7,139 bases of DNA from Planctomycetota bacterium (GTDB lineage Bacteria; Planctomycetota; Phycisphaerae; WQYP01): NCBI GenBank assembly GCA_021816165.1, contig JAKAYZ010000107.1, positions 1-7,139 of the forward strand, given 5' to 3'. Every line of letters starts with the position of its first letter. The first letter of the stretch is position 1. Position numbers and translations under genes: made by a program. Below the pieces are notes generated by a model. That model saw only the letters and a list, made by a program, of their open reading frames with translations. It did no database searches and was not told where the DNA came from. Positions 1-6,325 of the stretch are shown in pieces.

Positions 1-2
1 AG

Positions 3-175
3 GGCGTATCGGTTGATACGCCGAGGAAGCCGCGCCGCAGAGGCCGGGCGATAGGCCTACCGCCCGGAGGGTGTGCCATAAGCGCCCCGCCTGCGGCGTT
101 CTTGGTCTCATCTTCCTAGAGTCGCCGTCGGCCCGACGCTTTGCATCCGGAGAATTCCCGGCACATCGCCGCTCT
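3..175. other. Possible structured RNA element (unidentified)
   Basis: No coding region is supported here. Several complementary segments are visible: a perfect 8-bp hairpin at 3-10/15-22 with a 4-nt loop; 24-29 with 112-117 (6 bp) enclosing 33-40 with 91-98 (8 bp) and 44-50 with 61-67 (7 bp); then 118-121 with 172-175 enclosing small hairpins at 126-129/135-138 and 147-150/158-161. The nested layout suggests a folded transcript, either a standalone RNA or the 3' UTR of the minus-strand gene ending at 196. I could not match it to RNase P RNA, tmRNA, SRP RNA, 6S RNA or a riboswitch class. GC-rich DNA gives such stems by chance, so strand and function stay open. Confidence 0.25.
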
Positions 176-195
176 GCTATTAATTGGACAGACTC

Positions 196-801
196 CTAAG
201 GCGAGGGGCCTAAAGGAGCCTGCGAAGAGACATTGGAATTACCAATACTCTGAAGTTGCATTTGCGTGATTTGCCAGTGACCGGGCCGCCGATGGTCCTG
301 CCAAATCAGGCGCCATCGGGTAATCAGGGGGCCGTAGTCGCGGGCGATGGATAACACAACAATATTGGTTTGTGCATGACGTCCCTGACGGCGCATGTGG
401 ATGCTGCGCAGGTAATTGGCCGTGAGGCGGATATGCGACAGGCGATAATTGAGTTCAGAAACTATGCGAGCTTTGTCCCAACCGTCGAAGACCGCATCCG
501 GTGCAAGATAATTTTGAATCTCCACCATATCCTGATGGGTGGCGGCATTGAGAATTTTATGAATATCATCCTGCAGGCGCTCACCCGGAGTTACCACGAT
601 CCAACCGATCAGCGCCCAGAGCAGGCCGGCGGCGACGATCCCCCCCCCTAAGGCGAGGAGTTTTATCTGCCGCGTATGTTGCCAACGCCAAAGGAGGGTG
701 ATCGCCACCACCCCCATGGCCAGAAGCACCATGGGATGAAGATGAAAAAGCCATGCCCCAAGCGTTTGGGGAAATGTCTCGGTCAAACGAATCAAATCCA
801 A
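196..801 (-). CDS. Small membrane protein with NTF2-like domain
   Basis: This is a hypothetical protein of about 201 residues. Two hydrophobic segments, at about 18-38 and 48-70, should span the inner membrane. The remaining 125 or so residues look like an NTF2/SnoaL-type cone fold: a helical start (ERLQDDIHKILNAA), a 'YLAPDAVFDG' stretch, an arginine-rich middle, and a closing W-x-L-x-W plus 'HWQITQMQLQ' strand pair. I infer a ligand- or partner-binding role; such domains vary in function and no catalytic residues can be named. The start is uncertain. TTG at 801 is used because the upstream open frame has no ATG or GTG; another TTG lies at 795, and ATG 732 would remove most of the first membrane segment. 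A nine-G run encodes Gly-Gly-Gly at the second membrane segment. It diverges from the amidohydrolase gene and no operon partner is visible. Confidence 0.7.
   Translation of the reverse strand: MDLIRLTETFPQTLGAWLFHLHPMVLLAMGVVAITLLWRWQHTRQIKLLALGGGIVAAGLLWALIGWIVVTPGERLQDDIHKILNAATHQDMVEIQNYLAPDAVFDGWDKARIVSELNYRLSHIRLTANYLRSIHMRRQGRHAQTNIVVLSIARDYGPLITRWRLIWQDHRRPGHWQITQMQLQSIGNSNVSSQAPLGPSP
640..648 (-). repeat. Homopolymer tract, G9 in the coding strand
   Basis: Nine consecutive C on the plus strand read as GGG GGG GGG, Gly-Gly-Gly, inside the membrane-protein gene at 196-801, at the start of its second hydrophobic segment. Both sides of the tract encode hydrophobic residues in the same frame, so the frame as given looks intact. 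Tracts of this length are prone to slippage in replication and to length errors in sequencing. Confidence 0.9.
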
Positions 802-909
802 TCCGCCTTGCCAAACTTGGCGTAACAGCCCAACGGAAACAAGCCGAAATCGCCTGCATGCGAGTTCCAGTGCTTTATATATTACCGCAGAATTTGCGGG
901 TTCTCATGG

Positions 910-928
910 GGTGAAGCGTGTGTTCACC
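910..928. promoter_or_regulatory. Inverted repeat, possible operator
   Basis: GGTGAA and TTCACC form a perfect 6-bp inverted repeat with a 7-nt spacer between two divergent genes. Size and symmetry fit a dimeric transcription-factor site, but no regulator gene is in the window and the repeat occurs once, so this is inference only. Confidence 0.25.
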
Positions 929-1032
929 GAAAAACCGGAAAGTTCCGAGGAGTTGAAGCAAGATCGTGGCGGCGAAACTTACCGGCCGGGTCGTGGCACG
1001 GATACGGCTGGCCATTGCGAATATCAACTGGC

Positions 1033-1060
1033 TTGCGGGCGATGCAACCCTCCTTACAAT
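1033..1060 (+). promoter_or_regulatory. Possible sigma-70-type promoter for the amidohydrolase
   Basis: TTGCGG at 1033-1038 and TACAAT at 1055-1060 are separated by 16 nt. The -10 matches the consensus at five of six bases, while the -35 matches only its first three. Transcription would start near 1067 and leave a leader of about 32 nt before the start codon at 1099. A single weak -35 makes this tentative. Confidence 0.3.
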
Positions 1061-1086
1061 TGCCATTGAGCATCGGTTTTGCTTTT

Positions 1087-1091
1087 AAGGA
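1087..1091 (+). promoter_or_regulatory. Ribosome binding site deciding the amidohydrolase start
   Basis: AAGGA lies 7 nt upstream of ATG 1099. The upstream in-frame candidates, TTG 1015 and ATG 1042, have no comparable site. The M20D homology also begins soon after 1099, which favours this start. Confidence 0.6.
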
Positions 1092-1098
1092 ATGCGAC

Positions 1099-2307
1099 AT
1101 GCCGGCCGCACGCGACAGACTCTCACCCCCCGCCGGGGACATTTTTGCCTATGCCAAGCGTGTGCGCCACGATCTGCACCAAATACCGGAATTAGCCTTT
1201 GAGGAGCACCTGACGGCAAAATATATATGTCGGGAACTGAATCGCATGCACATTCCGCACGTCACGGGCCTGGCTGGTGGCACCGGGATCGCGGCATTCA
1301 TCAGCGGCCGCACGACGGTTGGTGGAGTGGTGGGCATACGAGCCGAGATGGATGCCCTGCCCATTGAGGAGGCCACCGGGGCAATGTACGCGAGCCGCCA
1401 TCGGGGCCGGATGCACGCTTGCGGACATGATGGTCACATGGCCATTGCACTGGCGACAAGCCGCTGGCTTTGGGAACATCGCGATCATTTCGTCAGCGGA
1501 ATCATTGTGTATTTTCAGCCGGCGGAGGAAGGATTCAATGGCGGCGAGCGAATGTGCCGCGCCTTGGAAAATCTGGGCGTAATGCCAAATCTGGTCTATG
1601 GATTGCACGGGTGGCCGGAATTGCCGGTCGGCAGTATTGCAACCCGCGCCGGGGTACTGCTTGCCAATGTTGATAGTCTGCAAATAACCGTGGAGGGCAA
1701 GGCGACCCATGGTTCACAGCCGCAGCGCGGGAACAATCCGATACCGTGTGCCGGTCATTTATCCATGCTGCTGCAAATATCGCCCCGAGGCGCGGTAGCG
1801 GATGATTCGGTCGTGCTTAGCTTCGGATGCCTGCAAGCCGGAAGCGCACCGAATATTATTCCATCAACAGCGACTATGCACGGCACGCTCCGTACGCTTT
1901 CTGCCGCTGTGAGGGCAGATAAATTGCGATGGATACAGTCCGTCTGCCGGGCGGCGGCACGTCAATTTCGCTGTAAAGTGCAAATGAAGATTATCTCCAG
2001 CACACCGGCGGTGGTGAACGACATCGCATCCACGGAATTATTATTTAAAACGGCGGAGCATATACTGGGGCGTTCACGAGTGCGGCGGGCTGCCGTCCCT
2101 CATTTATGGAGTGAAGATTTTGCCTACATCCTGCAGAAAACCAGCGGCAGCTTTTTTGTTCTTGGCACTCGTCCGGTCGGCCGCCGAACTTATCCTATGC
2201 TGCACAGTCCCCATTATGACTTTCCTGATACGGCACTGGCCGTGGGAATACGCACCATGTCGGCACTGGCGGAGAGTGGTTCGCAGTACCTGCAGCAGTC
2301 GCCCTGA
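1099..2307 (+). CDS. M20D-family amidohydrolase (metallopeptidase)
   Basis: This is a 402-residue enzyme of the HipO/N-acyl-amino-acid amidohydrolase type. Members hydrolyse an amide bond to release an amino acid from an acyl, aryl or similar group; the substrate here cannot be read from the sequence. Family marks run in order: 'RHDLHQIPEL' near residues 23-32, 'RAEMDALPIEE' at 81-91, 'MHACGHDGH' at 105-113, 'FQPAEEG' at 139-145, 'GLH' at 168-170, a dimerisation-domain start 'GKATHGSQP' at 200-208, 'SEDFAY' at 338-343 and 'LHSPHYDF' at 368-375. From the family, the metal ligands should be Cys108, His110, Glu144, His170 and His369, all present. The length is normal for the family. No signal peptide is seen, so it is probably cytoplasmic. 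Glu83 sits where many relatives have Asp (RADMDALP), a tolerated variation. The TIGR03790 gene follows 46 bp later on the same strand. Confidence 0.93.
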   Translation: MPAARDRLSPPAGDIFAYAKRVRHDLHQIPELAFEEHLTAKYICRELNRMHIPHVTGLAGGTGIAAFISGRTTVGGVVGIRAEMDALPIEEATGAMYASRHRGRMHACGHDGHMAIALATSRWLWEHRDHFVSGIIVYFQPAEEGFNGGERMCRALENLGVMPNLVYGLHGWPELPVGSIATRAGVLLANVDSLQITVEGKATHGSQPQRGNNPIPCAGHLSMLLQISPRGAVADDSVVLSFGCLQAGSAPNIIPSTATMHGTLRTLSAAVRADKLRWIQSVCRAAARQFRCKVQMKIISSTPAVVNDIASTELLFKTAEHILGRSRVRRAAVPHLWSEDFAYILQKTSGSFFVLGTRPVGRRTYPMLHSPHYDFPDTALAVGIRTMSALAESGSQYLQQSP

Positions 2308-2353
2308 AAAATATCGCAAGCGACCACACCTCCCGAAGTTTACAGTACAGCTA

Positions 2354-4069
2354 ATGGCATGGCTGGGAATTTTGCTGCTTCCGACCATGTGCCAAGGATT
2401 ATCGATCCTACGGCCCTCGCAAGTTGCCATTATTGTGAACGGAAATAATTCGCAATCCATAGCCCTTGGCCAATATTATGCCAAGGCCAGGCGCATCCCT
2501 CTGGCCAATATCATCGAACTTAATTTACCCAATAACGCGCAGGTGATCACCGCACCGTTTTATGACGCCCGTGTGGCGGCGGCGATTCGACAAATACTCA
2601 CCGAGCGTCATTTGCGGTCGCAAATACGGTGCCTTGTAACCACTTATGGCATTCCGCTCAAGGTCGGACCGCAAAGCCCGACATTTGCGGATGAGGCGGA
2701 TGTGACACATTTGCGTGGCCAACTGGTTGAAATAAGGGCCGGCCTGCGTGCCGCCATCAAGCGATTGGGTGCCATGGATGGGCTTGCAGCGCCGAAGGTG
2801 CCACCGCCGGGCAATCTGACGGTGCTGGCCAATGGTAAATTGCGAACCAGCGTTTATCACACCATCATGGAATTCAAGGCGGCGCTGGCACGGACATTGG
2901 CATTCTTCAATCATAATCCCAATGCCAAAACCGCCGCGGATAATACAGAAATATTGGCCTTGTTTCGACATTGCCTTGGTGCCGCTGTTATGGCCCAGAC
3001 GCTGCATGTCCACGGAACAAGCCTGCAATCGATGCAGATGTCGGAGTTCCTGCGGCGTGAAAGAAAGCGATCGCTTTTGGCCATACGTGAATATGAAATG
3101 CTCAAGGTGCACCGCTACAAGCCAGCCAACCGCCGTGCCATGCGGCACATCAAGCGGCGTTTTTTCGGCTTGGCGGGCGAAGCGGTCGAGGACATTTCGC
3201 AGATAACTTACTTGCTGCACGTGCACAGTAAATCCAGCTTGGATAGCGATTTAATGATGCTCTGGTACGGAAGAATTTCCCATTCCAACTGGTACCAAAA
3301 CCCCATTGAGCTTGAGAACTGGCACGCCGATCTGGCGGGCCTGCACCCCCGCATCATGATGGTGAGCCGCATTGATGGACTTAACATAAAAATGGTAGAA
3401 GCGATGATTGCCAGGGGGCTGCGGGTTGAGGCCAGGGGATTGCGTGGCAAGGTGTATATCGATGCCCGAGGTCTGCACGGCACCGACCCATACAGCCAGT
3501 TCGACCGCCTGCTGCGCCACACGGCGGCCATGCTGAAAATAGAGGCGAAAATACCGGTGGTGCTTAACGATGTGCCGGCATTATTCAAACGTGCCGACGC
3601 GCCCGATTGTGCGGTTTACTGCGGCTGGTACTCGGTGCACAAATTTGTAAACTGCTGCCAATGGGTGCCGGGCTTTGTGGGTTACCACGTTGCAAGTTTT
3701 GAACTTGATTCACTGCACAATCCGACCGATACGGCGTGGTGCATCAATCTGCTTAAACACAAGGCGTGCGGTACATCCGGGCCTGTTTGGGAGCCCTACC
3801 TGTTTTCATTTCCCCAGCCCAACCTGTTTCTGCCTTTGCTGCTTTCGGGAGAATACCCTCAGATGGAGGTGTACAGCGTATCCACACCGGTGATGGCGTG
3901 GCGACAGGCGTATGTGGGCGATCCCCTTTATAACCCCTTCCGGCACGACCCACGTTTTTCACGGCCGGATATTCGCGGTAGCCGAACCTTGCGGAAGGTA
4001 TTTGATGTTAAGAATGCATGGATACCACTGCGGGAATTTTCATTGGCATACATACGAAAACACTATTGA
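2354..4069 (+). CDS. TIGR03790-family exported protein, function unknown
   Basis: This protein of about 571 residues belongs to TIGR03790, a family with a sporadic distribution among bacteria including planctomycetes and no known function. Family-like motifs, numbered from ATG 2354, are 'VAIIVNGN' at 24-31, 'LVTTYGIPLKV' at 94-104, 'LDSDLMML' at 296-303, 'MMVSRIDG' at 335-342, 'VYIDARG' at 367-373, 'YCGWYS' at 422-427, 'GPVWEPYL' at 476-483 and 'GDPLYNPF' at 522-529. Residues of roughly 125-290 form a basic, helix-rich stretch between conserved blocks. A short hydrophobic leader (MAWLGILLLPTMCQG) suggests export. The start is uncertain: ATG 2354 has no Shine-Dalgarno and no positive n-region. 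GTG 2276 would add a basic n-region (EKYRKRPHLPK) and overlap the amidohydrolase by 32 nt. Short spacing suggests co-transcription with that gene. The family assignment is confident; the role is not known. Confidence 0.85.
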   Translation: MAWLGILLLPTMCQGLSILRPSQVAIIVNGNNSQSIALGQYYAKARRIPLANIIELNLPNNAQVITAPFYDARVAAAIRQILTERHLRSQIRCLVTTYGIPLKVGPQSPTFADEADVTHLRGQLVEIRAGLRAAIKRLGAMDGLAAPKVPPPGNLTVLANGKLRTSVYHTIMEFKAALARTLAFFNHNPNAKTAADNTEILALFRHCLGAAVMAQTLHVHGTSLQSMQMSEFLRRERKRSLLAIREYEMLKVHRYKPANRRAMRHIKRRFFGLAGEAVEDISQITYLLHVHSKSSLDSDLMMLWYGRISHSNWYQNPIELENWHADLAGLHPRIMMVSRIDGLNIKMVEAMIARGLRVEARGLRGKVYIDARGLHGTDPYSQFDRLLRHTAAMLKIEAKIPVVLNDVPALFKRADAPDCAVYCGWYSVHKFVNCCQWVPGFVGYHVASFELDSLHNPTDTAWCINLLKHKACGTSGPVWEPYLFSFPQPNLFLPLLLSGEYPQMEVYSVSTPVMAWRQAYVGDPLYNPFRHDPRFSRPDIRGSRTLRKVFDVKNAWIPLREFSLAYIRKHY

Positions 4070-4116
4070 CCTTGTCAGATTGCATACCGCACGGCGGCGA
4101 GCTTTGGGTAACCTCA

Positions 4117-5319
4117 TCATTCCGAGAGTAGCGATTGTAGATCGGTGACTGATATCATCTGGAACTGCCCACCGGTAGATTGTGCAATCTTTTTAAGAAT
4201 GTGCTCCTCCCCATTGACGGAGATGATGTCAATTGTCTGTTTGGGGCCAACCTTCCGACCAACGGCGGTGGCCAATTTACCCGGTACGATGATTTTTTGC
4301 GTAGTGATGATGTTCTGACTTGCGCCGAGTTTAAGGGTGCCAAGCATCATTTTTGTAATGGATGTACTACCGTACGGCGAATAGACCAACAGCCGGCTAA
4401 AGGTGGCTTTTAAGTTTTTTGGCGACAGCCAACCTTGGGCGGGAAATACCTTCAGACCAGTTGGCTCCCAGATGGCTATTTTCACGCGGGTGGATGTCGG
4501 CAACTCGGTTACCGTTCGCTTTACCAATGCCGCCAGCGAGTTGAAACTATTGGCATTGGCTGATGATCCATCAAGTGAAAATACCACGGTCTTTGCCTGA
4601 ATTGGAATTCGCAGGAAGCGCACCAGCCTCGGCGCTGCGTCTTTGGGTGAAGATTTTACGCTCTTTACCCTGGGCGACGATGCCCCTCCTGCGGTCATGG
4701 CTCTGATGGCCAATACCATGCCGATTACCACGATCAGAAGGAACCCTGCTACCAGCCCGGCATATACCCCGATTGGCAGGTTGGACCATTTGCGCCGCCG
4801 GCCATCAGTCTTGTGGTGCATTGCCGCGGGCGATTTACGCGAGTTCGGTGGGTGCCGATGCGGCTGCGATTGCCGGGAGCGAATTCCACTCGATACGCCG
4901 ATATCCCCATCACCCGGCCGAGTAGGACGCTGTGGGAGGTTATCCGCCAAAGGAGACTCTGGCCGTGCCGGACGCATACCACCGCTGCCAGCGATAGCGC
5001 CGGGAGATTCGGGACGCAATTGCCGGGATGACGATGTGCCGGGGGCCTCGGGCCGAGCAGGCGGAGTGCGAGAATCATCGTAGGCACCGTCCTGAGAATC
5101 GCCGGTAACGCCCGGTATCGGTTTGGCTTTTGATGCCGCTGGCTCCGCCGGCCGCGCCTTTTGCACCTGATGGGTATCGGTCATGGGTACGCGTAGCAGG
5201 GACCCGCACTGGCTGCAACGACACACACCACCGCGAAACCCGTCGTCCAGTTCCAATATTTTTCCACATTGATAACATTGAACCAGCAGCGACACCATAT
5301 ACTCCAAACGCAAAGACAT
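4117..5319 (-). CDS. Zinc-ribbon, single-pass membrane protein with VWA-like domain
   Basis: The protein has 400 residues and no assigned function. In order: a zinc ribbon with Cys15, Cys18, Cys35 and Cys38; a Pro/Arg/Ser-rich linker at 46-177 with four RPxxP-type motifs; a membrane helix at about 182-207 preceded by the basic RRRK; and a domain at about 232-400 resembling a von Willebrand A fold. The VWA signs are 'KTVVFSLDGSSAN' at 243-255, 'YGSTSI' at 316-321 and the ending 'DIISVNGEEHILKKIAQSTGGQFQMI', typical of the last VWA strands and helix. The metal site is incomplete: the DxSxS motif reads DGSSA. I infer a cytoplasmic ribbon and an outer-facing VWA-like domain, suggesting protein binding. 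Its ATG overlaps the stop of the upstream gene (TAATG), which implies translational coupling. An in-frame ATG at 5298 has GGAG three bases before it and is an alternative start. Confidence 0.8.
   Translation of the reverse strand: MSLRLEYMVSLLVQCYQCGKILELDDGFRGGVCRCSQCGSLLRVPMTDTHQVQKARPAEPAASKAKPIPGVTGDSQDGAYDDSRTPPARPEAPGTSSSRQLRPESPGAIAGSGGMRPARPESPLADNLPQRPTRPGDGDIGVSSGIRSRQSQPHRHPPNSRKSPAAMHHKTDGRRRKWSNLPIGVYAGLVAGFLLIVVIGMVLAIRAMTAGGASSPRVKSVKSSPKDAAPRLVRFLRIPIQAKTVVFSLDGSSANANSFNSLAALVKRTVTELPTSTRVKIAIWEPTGLKVFPAQGWLSPKNLKATFSRLLVYSPYGSTSITKMMLGTLKLGASQNIITTQKIIVPGKLATAVGRKVGPKQTIDIISVNGEEHILKKIAQSTGGQFQMISVTDLQSLLSE
4915..5055 (-). repeat. RPExP-type repeats in the proline-rich linker
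   Basis: The linker of the zinc-ribbon protein carries RPEAP (residues 89-93), RPESP (102-106), RPESP (119-123) and RPTRP (131-135), spaced 12 to 17 residues apart. This is a degenerate protein-level repeat in a disordered, basic, proline-rich segment on the cytoplasmic side of the membrane helix. It may act as a flexible tether through the wall-facing membrane region or as a docking segment; the sequence does not decide. Confidence 0.6.
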
Positions 5320-6278
5320 TACGGTCGGATGGTAACGACAGAAAATGTCGGACTTAACATTTTGACCAATTCCGCCAACGCCTTGGTCGACATCACCATA
5401 TCCACGTCCGGTGAGGCGACATTACTGATTCTAACCGCTTCATGCCTTCCGTTGATATCCCCAACGAGTGTCAGGCTGATTAACTCGGGCACACCATTGG
5501 ATAAAGCGGCGTGCGATACGCGCGCGACCACATATTTGCCAGGCAACGGAGTTATGACACCCGCTGTCGTAAACGGATAGTCTAGCACAAATTGGTGATG
5601 TATAAGGAGATCGACCCGTTGACTGGAAATATGAATATCCGCATCAAATGGGCCGAGAATGACCAGCAGCCAACTCCCGGCCTGCAAATCACGTGGCATA
5701 ATCATCGGATTGATGTTCAGCAGCATCGCGGTGGTGATGCGGTACAAATGGGCCATTCGTTCCAAGTTAATTCCAAGTGGCACTTGAACCAGCCTGATCC
5801 AATGGTCATGCGGATAGGCGACACCATCGAGCAATGTATGGATATCAATCCTCATCAGCCATTTTCTAATGCTGCCGGCCGCCGACGTTTTGTGGCCTTT
5901 CGTCATCCGCCAAGCCTGCTCGAGTTTGTTACGGGCGGCAATCAGACGATGCGCTTTGGCCAGCTCTATGCCTTGACGCAGCAATTGGTGCATCCGTTTA
6001 ACTTCCCGTTTCGTCAGTGATAGTTGGCGGGGATAAGCCGAAGTACCACTACCCGGCGGCCCTTGGTCGGTTATGCCGATGCCGGACGCGGCAGGCGTTT
6101 GCCCAGCGGATCTGGAATCATCAGCCGTCCGTTGATGCTGCTGCTGACGACGCAGTTGCCGATCAATTTGCTCATGAACGCGCCACACCTGGTAACCGCC
6201 CCAGCATATCAGCAGGGCAACCAAGGCCCACCACCATTGGTTAATGAAACGCTTTTTCCGTCGTCTGCCTTTTGCCAT
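5319..6278 (-). CDS. LysM/YkuD-like membrane protein lacking the catalytic motif
   Basis: The protein has 319 residues. The layout is a basic N-terminus (MAKGRRRKKR), a membrane helix at about 15-33, a low-complexity linker, a helical region at about 90-148 that may be TPR-like, a LysM-like segment at about 162-207 ('NLERMAHLYRITTAMLLNIN', then 'LQAGSWLLVI'), and a C-terminal domain at about 210-319 laid out like an L,D-transpeptidase (YkuD). In active YkuD enzymes the end carries HGT and then S-x-GCIRM. Here the matching stretch reads 'VRISNVASPDVDMVMSTKALAELVKML', so the catalytic His and Cys are missing, while the flanking helix and final 'VVTI' strand remain. I infer periplasmic peptidoglycan binding without cross-linking activity. 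ATG 6278 is chosen because GGAG lies four bases upstream; GTG 6302 is an alternative. Its stop overlaps the next gene's ATG by one base. Confidence 0.78.
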   Translation of the reverse strand: MAKGRRRKKRFINQWWWALVALLICWGGYQVWRVHEQIDRQLRRQQQHQRTADDSRSAGQTPAASGIGITDQGPPGSGTSAYPRQLSLTKREVKRMHQLLRQGIELAKAHRLIAARNKLEQAWRMTKGHKTSAAGSIRKWLMRIDIHTLLDGVAYPHDHWIRLVQVPLGINLERMAHLYRITTAMLLNINPMIMPRDLQAGSWLLVILGPFDADIHISSQRVDLLIHHQFVLDYPFTTAGVITPLPGKYVVARVSHAALSNGVPELISLTLVGDINGRHEAVRISNVASPDVDMVMSTKALAELVKMLSPTFSVVTIRP

Positions 6279-6282
6279 GCAA

Positions 6283-6286
6283 CTCC
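6283..6286 (-). promoter_or_regulatory. Ribosome binding site for the LysM/YkuD-like gene
   Basis: On the minus strand GGAG lies four bases before ATG 6278, within the 47-nt gap after the ygfA stop. The spacing is slightly short but the site favours this start over the upstream GTG at 6302, which lacks one. Confidence 0.5.
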
Positions 6287-6325
6287 AAGCGACAAGCCGC
6301 ACGTCGCTCCATTGAGATTATCGTA

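Larger units (their letters stand above)
802..1098. other. Divergent intergenic region
   Basis: These 297 bp separate the start of the minus-strand membrane-protein gene from the amidohydrolase start. They contain an AT-rich stretch at 874-884, the only such patch here and a candidate -10 region for the leftward gene, although no good -35 lies at the right distance. There is a short inverted repeat CCGCA-N5-TGCGG at 885-899, a second at 910-928, and a possible rightward promoter at 1033-1060. Open frames cross the region on both strands, but none has a good start signal or a recognisable product. I read the region as regulatory. Confidence 0.5.

Noticed and set aside
118..175. GCAAAGC followed by GGGCC on the minus strand, resembling part of the c-di-GMP-I (GEMM) riboswitch core.
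   Set aside because: The other conserved GEMM segments are absent and the predicted stems do not fit.
191..217. Imperfect hairpin over the stop of the minus-strand membrane-protein gene.
   Set aside because: No T run follows on the minus strand and the stem is interrupted, so it is not a supported terminator.
581..859. Minus-strand 92-codon frame with ATG start overlapping the membrane-protein gene.
   Set aside because: The composition is low complexity (Ser/Gly/Arg rich) and it is a frame shadow. The 196-801 frame gives clear membrane helices and a fold-like domain.
875..1066. Minus-strand 63-codon frame in the divergent intergenic region.
   Set aside because: No homology is recognised and it has no good start signal. 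It overlaps the putative promoter and operator.
911..1069. A 52-codon plus-strand frame from GTG 911 ending in a Cys-containing tail (CGRCNPPYNCH).
   Set aside because: It has no Shine-Dalgarno and no recognisable family, and it covers the divergent promoter region. The CxxC is probably chance.
2525..3226. A 233-codon minus-strand frame opposite the TIGR03790 gene.
   Set aside because: It is antisense to a family-supported gene, with no recognised domain and shadow-like composition.
4177..4194. AGATTG-TG-CAATCT followed by a T run on the plus strand, resembling a terminator.
   Set aside because: The stem is short and AT-rich with a tight loop. It lies within the opposite-strand coding sequence about 110 bp past the plus-strand stop.
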